Positions 15,571-23,432 of a stretch of 64,000 nt of DNA are shown here, one piece after another. A program made the position numbers and the translations under genes. Numbering within the stretch: the first letter of the stretch is position 1; the number at the start of each line of letters is the position of its first letter. The stretch is from Microbacterium sp. Clip185 (lineage in GTDB: Bacteria; Actinomycetota; Actinomycetes; Actinomycetales; Microbacteriaceae), in NCBI RefSeq assembly GCF_028743715.1, contig NZ_CP117996.1, positions 2,480,001-2,544,000 on the forward strand. The letters run 5' to 3'. The notes below the pieces were generated by a model. It was not told the origin of the DNA, did not search any database, and saw nothing but the letters and a program-made list of their open reading frames with translations.

Positions 15571-18181
15571 GGAAGACACCTCTGGCCCCCTTCTCGGCGT
15601 CACTCATCCGGTGAGTGACGAACGGGTAGTCGCCGGCCTCGGGGAACTCGAGCTCCACGAATCCGCCCTGCGCCGGCTGCAGGCCCAGCGCCTGCGCGCC
15701 GCCCGCTCCGGGGCGCAGCGTGTAGGCGCCTTCGAGATAGACCGTGTCGAACTGCCCACCGACGACATGGAATGCCGAGGGAGAGTTCGGCCCCGCATCC
15801 AACACCCAGATCCGCACCCGGTCGCCGATGGCCGCCGTCAACGGGCGATACACGTACTGGTCGGCGTATCCGTTGAAGGCCACGAGATCGGGCGTCGCGG
15901 CGGCGAGCTTGTCGGCGTCGGCGGTGCCGCCCATTGCGCCGAGGTACAACTCGCCCTGCACCATGAGGTACTCCGCGTCGACGGGTGCGAGCTCGGGCGG
16001 GTCGATGATGACCGCGCCGTGCATGCCGTTCGCGATGTGCATGGACATCGGCATGGTCGAGCAGTGGTACATCCAGATGCCGGCGCGCGTGGCCGTGAAC
16101 GTGTAGGTGAGACTCTCCCCCGGCTGGATGGTGCGCATCGGCTGGTTCGGGGCGAGCGCGCCGGCGTGGAAGTCGATCGAGTGCCCGATCGACCCGTCGT
16201 TCACGAGGGTGATCTCGAACGTGTCGCCGATCCTGCCGCGCAGCACCGGACCCGGCGCCGCCCCACCGAACGTCCAACGCGTCTGCGTCACCCCCGGCGC
16301 CACCTCGTCGACCAGTTCGGACACACGTAGCCTCACGCGGTGTACCGTCTCGGTCGCGGCGGGCGCCAGATGGGCATCCCATGCATCGAAGGATGCGGCG
16401 GGCTCTCGTTTCAGGTCGACGGCGTCCGCCGCATCGCCGCTGCCGCCGGCGGTCGGAGACCCGTGCGCGTCGTGCGCGTTCTGCGTCGGCGCCGGCAGGG
16501 CTGCCTCGGGGGCGCCGTCGATGACCACGGCGAGTTCCATACCCATCTGCCGGTGACCGGCGATGGAGCACCAGCCCGCCATCGAGGTGCCGACCACCCC
16601 GACCGTGACGGTCTGGGACGCCCCGGGTGCGAGGCGCTCGGTGCGCACCCCGTTGGCAAAGGTCAGATCGTGCACGTCCGAGCCGGTGTTCTCGAATGTG
16701 ACCTCAAGAACGTCGCCGTACGGCACGACGATCTCCGCGGGGTCGTACCTCATCCCCTCGACCCGAACGGTCACCGCGGTCGTCCGCCCCGTAGCGGCAA
16801 CCGCTTCCCCGGACGTGACGACGGATATCCCCACGGCGGCCGGGTCGGCCGCGACACCCGCGGTGACGCACAGCGCCAGCACGGCGAAAGCCGCCACGAC
16901 CGGCCCCGATCTCCGCGACCTCGGCGTCGGCGGACTCGGCATGCCGAGCGACACTGCAGCGCCGCGATCGGGCGTCGCCCCCTCCGCCCGGCGCACGCGG
17001 CGACCGACCACGACCGCGCGGACGGCGAGCACGACGAAAGCCACGACGACGCCCAGCGCGACGAACGAGAGCAGCACACGCGCCAGGGAGGGCAGTGGCG
17101 CGAGGTACAGCGCGATCGCGCCGTTGAACGCGACGATCCGAACGACGGCGCCGCGATCGAGCTCCTCCGCCGCGGCACGGGCGCCTGCCGGGCTGCCCAT
17201 CGCGACGACCGGAAGCAGGTGGCTCAGCGCCCCCATCAGGATCTGCAGACCGAAGCCCGCGACGAGCGGCCCCAGCACCATGAGGTAGGCCGCACGCAGG
17301 CTCGCCCAATCCGGCGACACGGCGGCCAGGACCGCGAGCGTCGCGGCGGCAACGACGACCCACCCGAAGGCGGCCGCAAGGCTGTAGGCGGCGAAGGTGC
17401 CCGGCGCCAGCGAACGGGCTTCGCGCCATCCCTCTACGGCCAACCGTGCGGCTCCCGCGAGCCAGAGGGCCATGCCGATGGTGACGACGATCCGCACATC
17501 CAGCAACGGACCGACGGCGGCGATCACGAGTCCCGACACCAACACGGGCAGCGCGTGACGGGCCGCGGCGCCGGCCGCGTCGCTCATGCGGGCGTGCAGC
17601 ACCGTCGGCCACAGCAGCACGAGCGTTCCGAGCGCGGTGAGCCCGATCCACCCGTAGGCGTTCAGCACGATGTGCGTCGTGACCAGTCGATCGGTGAGGT
17701 CGGGATCGCGCGCCCACGCCATCACGACACCCGCGGCGATCCCTCCGATGAACACGAGTGCCGCCGCGACGTAGTACCGCACGAGCGGGGCGAAGCGGGC
17801 GGGCAGGGCATGGCGCAGCTGCAGGATCAGCAGCACGGCATGCGCGAGCACCGCGCCGGCGACGAGCACCGCTCCCGCAACGGTCACCAGAGGCAGGGCG
17901 GCGAGGATGCCCGCGACCACCGTGCCGGCGCCGAGCGTGTGGGCGCCGAGTCGGAGCCCGAGCCCCGTCCGCCCGGCCGGAGCCGGGCGGCGCAGCAGCG
18001 TGTCGGCGAAGTGCTGCGACCAGATGAGGATCGCCGCGCTCGCGGCGCCCAGCATCGGCACGTGCACCATCAACCAGAGCGGTTGATCGACGAAGCGGTG
18101 GACGAACACCGCCACGATCGTCAGCGCGATCCAGCCCACGACGACCGCATTGGTCAGCAGATACCAGTTACGCCGCGACAT
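15560..18181 (-). CDS. nirK: NirK-type copper nitrite reductase fused to membrane and cupredoxin domains
   Basis: An 873-residue fusion that should reduce nitrite to NO outside the membrane. Residues 1-400 hold about 12 hydrophobic helices with several His (for example His170 in THIVLNAYGW and His321 in GALSHLLPVV), followed by one more helix at 425-445. Residues 465-555 are a cupredoxin with His504, Cys538, His543 and Met546/548. Residues 610-873 are a two-domain NirK: type 1 copper ligands His667, Cys707, His715, Met720; type 2 ligands His672, His706, His857; catalytic Asp670 and His805. All key residues are present. The ATG at 18181 overlaps the NnrS-like gene by 14 bases; a longer start is rejected for that reason. 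Confidence 0.93.
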   Translation of the reverse strand: MSRRNWYLLTNAVVVGWIALTIVAVFVHRFVDQPLWLMVHVPMLGAASAAILIWSQHFADTLLRRPAPAGRTGLGLRLGAHTLGAGTVVAGILAALPLVTVAGAVLVAGAVLAHAVLLILQLRHALPARFAPLVRYYVAAALVFIGGIAAGVVMAWARDPDLTDRLVTTHIVLNAYGWIGLTALGTLVLLWPTVLHARMSDAAGAAARHALPVLVSGLVIAAVGPLLDVRIVVTIGMALWLAGAARLAVEGWREARSLAPGTFAAYSLAAAFGWVVVAAATLAVLAAVSPDWASLRAAYLMVLGPLVAGFGLQILMGALSHLLPVVAMGSPAGARAAAEELDRGAVVRIVAFNGAIALYLAPLPSLARVLLSFVALGVVVAFVVLAVRAVVVGRRVRRAEGATPDRGAAVSLGMPSPPTPRSRRSGPVVAAFAVLALCVTAGVAADPAAVGISVVTSGEAVAATGRTTAVTVRVEGMRYDPAEIVVPYGDVLEVTFENTGSDVHDLTFANGVRTERLAPGASQTVTVGVVGTSMAGWCSIAGHRQMGMELAVVIDGAPEAALPAPTQNAHDAHGSPTAGGSGDAADAVDLKREPAASFDAWDAHLAPAATETVHRVRLRVSELVDEVAPGVTQTRWTFGGAAPGPVLRGRIGDTFEITLVNDGSIGHSIDFHAGALAPNQPMRTIQPGESLTYTFTATRAGIWMYHCSTMPMSMHIANGMHGAVIIDPPELAPVDAEYLMVQGELYLGAMGGTADADKLAAATPDLVAFNGYADQYVYRPLTAAIGDRVRIWVLDAGPNSPSAFHVVGGQFDTVYLEGAYTLRPGAGGAQALGLQPAQGGFVELEFPEAGDYPFVTHRMSDAEKGARGVFHVE

Positions 18182-19289
18182 CGCTCCCCCTCTCGCGCGC
18201 GCCGTCCCGCCGGGCGAGCATCGCAACACCGGCGGCCGTCGCCGCGAATCCCAGGAGCGACGCAGCCGCCCCCATCCCGCCGAGTCGGAGCGCCTCGATG
18301 CTCCCCCACGCATCCCCCGCGACGACGCGCACCAGCAGCGAGAGCTGGAGCAGCGCGACCGGCGCGTAGAGCGCCCGGTGGTACGGAATCTGCAGCCGAA
18401 GAACCGCCGGCAGGATGATCGGGGCGTGCGCCATGATCATGGTCATCACGAAGCCCAGGAAGACCGCGTGGGTCGTGGCATCGTAGACCGCTCCCTCGGT
18501 GCGCGCTCCACCCAGCACCCATCCGACGCCCGCCGCGGCAAGCCATGCGTAACCGGTCAGCAGGCACGCTGCCACGTACCGCACCAACCCGCGCCGACGC
18601 ACGAGCGTGCGCGCGACGTCGGAACGCAGGAGCCATCCGACGAGACCCACGAGCAGAACGCCGGATGCGGGAACCGCGACCGGTGCCGAGGTCAGTGACA
18701 GCAGCGTCGCGGTGGCGTACGCCAGCGACAGGGCGAACAGCATCCGCTCGGCCGCGACGGGCGGCGCGGCGACGCGCGCGAGCTCGAGACGTTCACCCGT
18801 GATCGTCAGGACGAGGAATGCCGCGAACAGCGGCACGAGCCGCGGGGCAGCCACCCCTCCGGTCCACGCGAGGGCGGCCGCGAGTCCGCTCAGCGCGCCG
18901 AGCGCCTGCACGGCGGTAGCCGTCATCGGCTGCCGCCGCCAGATCCCGCGGTACTGCCACAGATGCACGGCGAAGCCTGCGGTCACCAGTCCTCGGCCGA
19001 TGCCGGCGGGAAGCGGTGTGAGTGCGAGAAGCGCCCCCCAGCCGATGAGAACCGGCGCCGCATACGCCCACCCCACACGCAGGGCGACCGCGCGCTCCAC
19101 GCTGATGAGCGTGCCGAGGAACCCGAGCACCAGCAGCGGCGCGTGCAGCTCAGGCAGTCGGTCGGTGACGAGCCAGGCCGGCGCCCCCAACAGGAGCAGG
19201 CCCGCATTCAGGCCGAGCAGAAGCAGACCCGCCGCCGGCAGCACGAGAAGAAGCCGGATGCCGGGTCCGCCGCGCGTCGGAGTCCCCAC
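18168..19289 (-). CDS. NnrS-like multi-pass membrane protein
   Basis: A 373-residue protein with about 12 hydrophobic segments. The stretch THAVFLGFVMTMIMAHAPII near residues 275-295 and HAPLLVLGFLGTLISVERA near residue 49 recall the His-containing helices of NnrS, a heme/copper membrane protein linked to NO tolerance in denitrifiers. It is the first gene of an overlapping trio with nirK and the P450. The GTG start has a TACGCT box at 19296-19301 six bases upstream, so the trio probably begins with a leaderless mRNA. The family assignment rests on pattern and context, not on alignment; it may instead be a relative of the N-terminal part of the NirK fusion. Confidence 0.68.
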   Translation of the reverse strand: MGTPTRGGPGIRLLLVLPAAGLLLLGLNAGLLLLGAPAWLVTDRLPELHAPLLVLGFLGTLISVERAVALRVGWAYAAPVLIGWGALLALTPLPAGIGRGLVTAGFAVHLWQYRGIWRRQPMTATAVQALGALSGLAAALAWTGGVAAPRLVPLFAAFLVLTITGERLELARVAAPPVAAERMLFALSLAYATATLLSLTSAPVAVPASGVLLVGLVGWLLRSDVARTLVRRRGLVRYVAACLLTGYAWLAAAGVGWVLGGARTEGAVYDATTHAVFLGFVMTMIMAHAPIILPAVLRLQIPYHRALYAPVALLQLSLLVRVVAGDAWGSIEALRLGGMGAAASLLGFAATAAGVAMLARRDGARERGSDVAA

Positions 19290-19343
19290 AGCTCGAGCGT
19301 AGGAAGGGCCCCCTCACGACCATCGGGAGGACACCGTGGATAT

Positions 19344-20000
19344 TCAGCCCCCGGAGCGGATACGCGAGGATGCGGATCGGCGCTCGGGTTCCAGGCGGCG
19401 TCCGAGCAGCGCGACGCACACCAGCGCGACGCCCACACCGACGGCGACGCCGCCGATCGCATCGGTGAGCCAGTGGGCGTGCAGGTAAGTGCGACTGAAC
19501 GCCATGAGCAGCACCCAGGCGGCGGCGACGATGATCGTCCACACCCGCGGCAGCAGCACGACGAACATCGTCGCCACCGTTGCGGCGTTCGCCACATGGC
19601 CCGAAGGGTACGAACCGAAGTCACTGAGCACGGTCATGTCCGCGGGGCGCCCGCGCGCGAACACGTTCTTCAGGATCTGCACGACGAGAGCGCTCGCCGC
19701 GATCGCGATCACGAGCGTCGCGGCCGACCAGGGGCGTCGCGCCAGCATCAGGAGCGTCACGCCGACGACGGGCACGACGAGCGAGCCGACGAGCGTTCCG
19801 CCGGCGACGTTGAGGAACAGCGAGAGCTGCGTGAAGAAAGGCCAGGTGGCCGCGGCGAGCAGGTCGTTCCAGGCGGTGTCGATGGTGAACGGCGCATCGC
19901 CGCTCATCACGATCCACACCCCGATCGCCACCCCGAGCGCGATGAGCCCTCCCCCGATCCACAGGATGCCTCGACCGGAGGGCGCGCTGGGCTGGTTCAT
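19344..20000 (-). CDS. PAP2-family membrane phosphatase
   Basis: A 218-residue membrane protein with six predicted helices and all three motifs of the PAP2 lipid phosphatase superfamily: KNVFARGRP, SYPSGHVANA (the PSGH box) and SRTYLHAHWLTD. It probably removes phosphate from a lipid such as phosphatidic acid or undecaprenyl pyrophosphate at the outer face of the membrane. A CAGACT box at 20007-20012 lies six bases before the ATG, so it is likely leaderless. The last 20 residues are basic and Ser/Arg-rich. Confidence 0.9.
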   Translation of the reverse strand: MNQPSAPSGRGILWIGGGLIALGVAIGVWIVMSGDAPFTIDTAWNDLLAAATWPFFTQLSLFLNVAGGTLVGSLVVPVVGVTLLMLARRPWSAATLVIAIAASALVVQILKNVFARGRPADMTVLSDFGSYPSGHVANAATVATMFVVLLPRVWTIIVAAAWVLLMAFSRTYLHAHWLTDAIGGVAVGVGVALVCVALLGRRLEPERRSASSRIRSGG

Positions 20001-20055
20001 CGCCTCAGTCTGGCACCCGCATCCGGGATCCGCCGCGGTGGGTGGCGATGGTGTA

Positions 20056-21423
20056 TCAGGGCGCGAGTTGGGCGACCGTGCGCGGACGCACGATGAGCCA
20101 GAGCGACAGCGCCGCGATCACGCCGCAGCCGACCATGACCGACGCCATGGTCGTGGGCGAGATGGGTGCCCCGTGGGAGAGTCCGCCCACGAGAGGGGAG
20201 ATGATGCCGGCGACACCGAAGTTCGTGGCACCGATGATCGACTGCGCGGTTCCCGCGGCGTTGCCGTGCCGGTCGAGCGCGAGCACCTGCACGCACGGGA
20301 ACGTGAATCCGCACGTGGTCATGAACAGGAACAGCGGCACGACGGTGCCCCAGACGCCCAGGTGCAGCTGATCGCCCACGATGATGGCGGCGCTGGTCAC
20401 GACGAGGGCCGCGGTCGAGAACGCCATCACCCACTGCGGTCCGAACCGAGCGGCGAGCCGGGATGCGGTCTGCACGCCGATCACCAGACCCACCGAGTTC
20501 GCGGCGAACAGCAGTCCGTACTGCTGCGCGTCGAAGCCGTAGCTCTGCTGGAACAGGAACGACGACGCCGACAGGTAGGAGAACAGTCCGCTGAAGGTCA
20601 TACCGCCGATGATCAGCACGCCCACGAAGACGCGGTCGCTGAACACACTCCGGTAGCGCTGCCAGATCGTCGTCGCCCCCCGCTCCTGACGGCGCGCACG
20701 CGGAAGGGTCTCGGGGATGAACACAAGGGCGGAGACAAGCATGACGACGCCGTAGATCGCCAGGACGACGAAGATCCCGCGCCAGGGCATGACCTGCAGC
20801 AGCCACGAGCCGACGAGGGGCGCGAGCACGGGCGCCACGCCGGAGACGAGCGCGAGACGCGACAGCATGACCACGAGCCGCCGCCCGCCGAACAGGTCGC
20901 GCACGATCGCGGCCGCGACGACACCGCCGGCGGCGGCGCCCGCACCCATGAGCACGCGGGTGATGCCCAGGCTCACGAGGTCGGGGGCGAAGGCAGCGGC
21001 AGCGCTCGCCACGACGTGCAGGCCCGTCACGACCAGCAGCGGGATGCGCCGGCCCAGCTTGTCGCTCAGCGGTCCGACCACCAGCTGGCCCAGGGCGAAT
21101 CCGATGGTCGTCCCGGTCAGGGTCAGCTGGATCATCGCCGCCGTCGTGTCGAAGTCCGCCTCGAGGATGGGGAACGCGGGCAGGTACAGATCGATCGTGA
21201 ACGGCCCGAGCGCGGTGAGCGCACCCAGCAGCACGATGTACAGCACACGCCGCCACGTCGGCATGGCATCGCCGGGATGCAGGACGATGGGAGCGGTCGC
21301 CGGGTTCGAGCCGAGGGTACGGATGGCACCCGTGGCCGGGCGCGGCACGCGCACCGAACCGGTGGCCGTGGTCTCGTTGCGGTCGGGAGCGGGGGCGTCA
21401 GACAAAGGAATACCAGTTCGCAA
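20056..21423 (-). CDS. Bcr/CflA-type MFS drug exporter
   Basis: A 12-helix major facilitator related to Bcr/CflA bicyclomycin-chloramphenicol exporters: ALGPFTIDLYLPAFP in helix 1, GQLVVGPLSDKLGRR (motif A) after helix 2, and LMGAGAAAGGVVAAAIVRDL in helix 4. The given frame opens at a TTG, and the 53 residues before the first membrane-proximal Met (21264) are Pro/Thr-rich and unlike the family, so the true start is uncertain. A TAGAAT box on the - strand at 21482-21487 could be its promoter. The substrate is unknown. Confidence 0.88.
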   Translation of the reverse strand: MRTGIPLSDAPAPDRNETTATGSVRVPRPATGAIRTLGSNPATAPIVLHPGDAMPTWRRVLYIVLLGALTALGPFTIDLYLPAFPILEADFDTTAAMIQLTLTGTTIGFALGQLVVGPLSDKLGRRIPLLVVTGLHVVASAAAAFAPDLVSLGITRVLMGAGAAAGGVVAAAIVRDLFGGRRLVVMLSRLALVSGVAPVLAPLVGSWLLQVMPWRGIFVVLAIYGVVMLVSALVFIPETLPRARRQERGATTIWQRYRSVFSDRVFVGVLIIGGMTFSGLFSYLSASSFLFQQSYGFDAQQYGLLFAANSVGLVIGVQTASRLAARFGPQWVMAFSTAALVVTSAAIIVGDQLHLGVWGTVVPLFLFMTTCGFTFPCVQVLALDRHGNAAGTAQSIIGATNFGVAGIISPLVGGLSHGAPISPTTMASVMVGCGVIAALSLWLIVRPRTVAQLAP

Positions 21424-21621
21424 GAGAAGGGGTGGCGCCGAGCGGCGGGCAACGCCCGAAACGATTCGAGCGGCAGGTCGATTCTATCCGAGCTCCTCCG
21501 ACAGCGGCCGAGACGAGTTCCCAGCCCACACCCGATGCGTTCGCATAGAATCCCCCCGGGCCGACAGCATGGCCCGTGTTCCGCCCTTCCGTGCCCGCAC
21601 CCACCCGAGGACGTACATCAC

Positions 21622-22326
21622 ATGACCCCGACGCCCGACAAGCGCCAGAGCGGCAATCCCGCGACGCAGGCGAAGATCGCCAGCTCCCAGAAGCAGGAGC
21701 GCGAGCAGCGCCGCCAGGAGAAGCTGGCCGAGTACCAGCGCCAGCTGGCCAAGCGCCGGCGCAGCAAGCTCGTCTGGTGGGTCGTCGGCTCCGGAGCGGC
21801 TGTCGTCGTCGTCGCTCTCGTGGTCGCCTCGATCGTCTTCACCCCGAAGCCCGTCACCTACCAGGCGCAGAACTCCACGGGTGCGGTCATCGAAGGCGTC
21901 GAGACCTTCTCGAACACCACGAATCACGTGGAGGGTCCCGTGGACTACCCGCAGACCCCGCCGGCGGGCGGCGAGCACAACCCGTTCTGGCTCAACTGCG
22001 GAATCTACACCGAGCCCGTCCCGAACGAGAACGCGGTGCACTCGATGGAGCACGGCGCCATCTGGGTCACGTACGACCCCGCGCGGGTGGGCGACGACGA
22101 ACTCGCGACCCTCAAGGGCTTCTTCCCTCAGACGTACACGCTGCTCTCGCCGTACGAGGGCCTCGACTCCCCCATCGTGCTGAGCGCATGGAACGCGCAG
22201 CTGAAGCTGGATGCGGCGGACGACCCCCGCATCCCGGAGTTCTTCACCGAGTACTGGCGCAGCCAGAACGCCCCCGAGCCTCTCGCCGCGTGCAGCGGCG
22301 GTGTCGACGCGCCCGGCCGTCAGTGA
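21622..22326 (+). CDS. DUF3105 membrane-anchored protein
   Basis: A 234-residue protein with a highly charged, Gln/Arg-rich coiled-coil-like N-terminus (residues 15-48), one membrane helix (about 50-72) and an extracellular DUF3105 domain. The domain signature is clear: HVEGPVDYPQTPPAGGEHNP, WLNCGIYTEPV, VHSMEHGAIWVTYDP. Function is unknown. The conserved His/Cys/Glu pattern hints at metal binding, which is inference. It is followed four bases later by a DUF305 gene, a pairing that suggests a shared extracytoplasmic role. A TAGAAT box at 21546-21551 may be the promoter. Confidence 0.9.
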   Translation: MTPTPDKRQSGNPATQAKIASSQKQEREQRRQEKLAEYQRQLAKRRRSKLVWWVVGSGAAVVVVALVVASIVFTPKPVTYQAQNSTGAVIEGVETFSNTTNHVEGPVDYPQTPPAGGEHNPFWLNCGIYTEPVPNENAVHSMEHGAIWVTYDPARVGDDELATLKGFFPQTYTLLSPYEGLDSPIVLSAWNAQLKLDAADDPRIPEFFTEYWRSQNAPEPLAACSGGVDAPGRQ

Positions 22327-22330
22327 TCCG

Positions 22331-22984
22331 ATGACAGAACGCACCGAGCGCCGACCGGCCCGATGGATCACCATCGGGCTGGTCGCGCTCGCCGTGATCG
22401 CGGTCGGCTTCGCGATCGGGCGCTTCTCGCTCTTCAGCAACGGCCCCGCCGTCCCCAACGCGGCCGATATCGGCTTCGCTCGCGACATGCAGGTGCACCA
22501 CGACCAGGCCGTCGAGATGGCGATGATCGCATACCAGCGCAGCGGTGACGACACGGTCAAGGCGCTCTCCTACGACATCGCGACGGGCCAGGCTGCCCAG
22601 AACGGGATGATGTTCGAGTGGCTGGCACAGTGGGGCGTGCCGCAGCAGGGCACCCTGATGAGCTGGATGGGCGACACCGACGAGCACGGCGCGCACGGCG
22701 CCGGAGCAGACGCAGATCCGGCAGAGCTGCGCGCCTCGATGGGAATGGCGACCGATGCAGAGCTCGCCGACCTCCGCAGCGCGACCGGCACCGCGCTGGA
22801 CTGCCAGTTCCTGACGCTCATGATCCGTCACCACGAGGGCGCCATCCCCATGGCCGACGCGGTGCTCGATCGGGGCAGCATCCCCCGCGTGCTGCAGGTC
22901 GCCGAGACGATGAAGGTCAACCAGACCGCGGAGATCGACGCGATGCGCGCCTCTCAGGCACGGCTGGGCTGCTCGGTCGGCTGA
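22331..22984 (+). CDS. DUF305 membrane-anchored protein
   Basis: A 217-residue protein with one N-terminal membrane helix (about 12-33) and an extracellular four-helix DUF305 domain. Both halves of the domain show the ferritin-like His pairs: FARDMQVHHDQAVEMAM and LMIRHHEGAIPMADAVL. Such His-Met-rich surfaces are often proposed to bind copper; that is not proven. It starts four bases after the DUF3105 stop and is surely co-transcribed. A Cys near the end (LGCSVG) could pair with the Cys in LDCQF. Confidence 0.9.
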   Translation: MTERTERRPARWITIGLVALAVIAVGFAIGRFSLFSNGPAVPNAADIGFARDMQVHHDQAVEMAMIAYQRSGDDTVKALSYDIATGQAAQNGMMFEWLAQWGVPQQGTLMSWMGDTDEHGAHGAGADADPAELRASMGMATDAELADLRSATGTALDCQFLTLMIRHHEGAIPMADAVLDRGSIPRVLQVAETMKVNQTAEIDAMRASQARLGCSVG

Positions 22985-23009
22985 CGCGGGCGGCCGCTAT
23001 GGTGGTCGC

Positions 23010-23432
23010 GTGAACCAGCACCACGACCGCCGTCCCGTCGCGGTGACCCTCGCGGTCGTGCTGGTCTCCCTCACGGGGGCGTACAACGTCGTGCTCGGCA
23101 TCCTCGTGCTGCTGAGCCGGTACGACGTGGCGGCCGCCGATGTGCTCGTCGTCTCCCTCGTCGGCGCGGGCATCATCCTATTCGGCCTGCTGACGCTCGC
23201 GGTCGCGTCGGGAATCGCGCGCGGCAGCCGGCTCTCACGGCTGCTGGTCACGATCTACATCGCCATTCAGCTCACGCTTCACGTGATCACGATCGTCACC
23301 AGCGATGCGTGGGACGGCCTGCTCTTCGTGCAGATCGCCCTGCAGATCGCCCTCCTCCTCGTCATGTGGACGCCGCTGGGTTCGCGTTACTTCCGCTCGC
23401 GGGAGAGCGCGCCGGACCCCTTCACCCCCTGA
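23010..23432 (+). CDS. small four-helix membrane protein (DUF7144-like)
   Basis: A 140-residue protein with four hydrophobic helices (about 11-35, 43-68, 77-96, 101-120) and short charged ends. No catalytic motif is visible; the overall pattern resembles small actinobacterial membrane proteins of the DUF7144 type, and no function can be assigned. The GTG start is preceded by a TATGGT box at 22998-23003 with a six-base gap, indicating a leaderless mRNA. Its 3' end overlaps the end of the convergent P-type ATPase gene by 46 bases. Confidence 0.78.
   Translation: MNQHHDRRPVAVTLAVVLVSLTGAYNVVLGILVLLSRYDVAAADVLVVSLVGAGIILFGLLTLAVASGIARGSRLSRLLVTIYIAIQLTLHVITIVTSDAWDGLLFVQIALQIALLLVMWTPLGSRYFRSRESAPDPFTP

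Noticed and set aside
16340..18418. 692-residue open frame on the + strand opposite the nirK fusion
   Set aside because: Low-complexity Arg/Gly/Asp sequence without motifs; the opposite strand shows complete NirK copper ligands.
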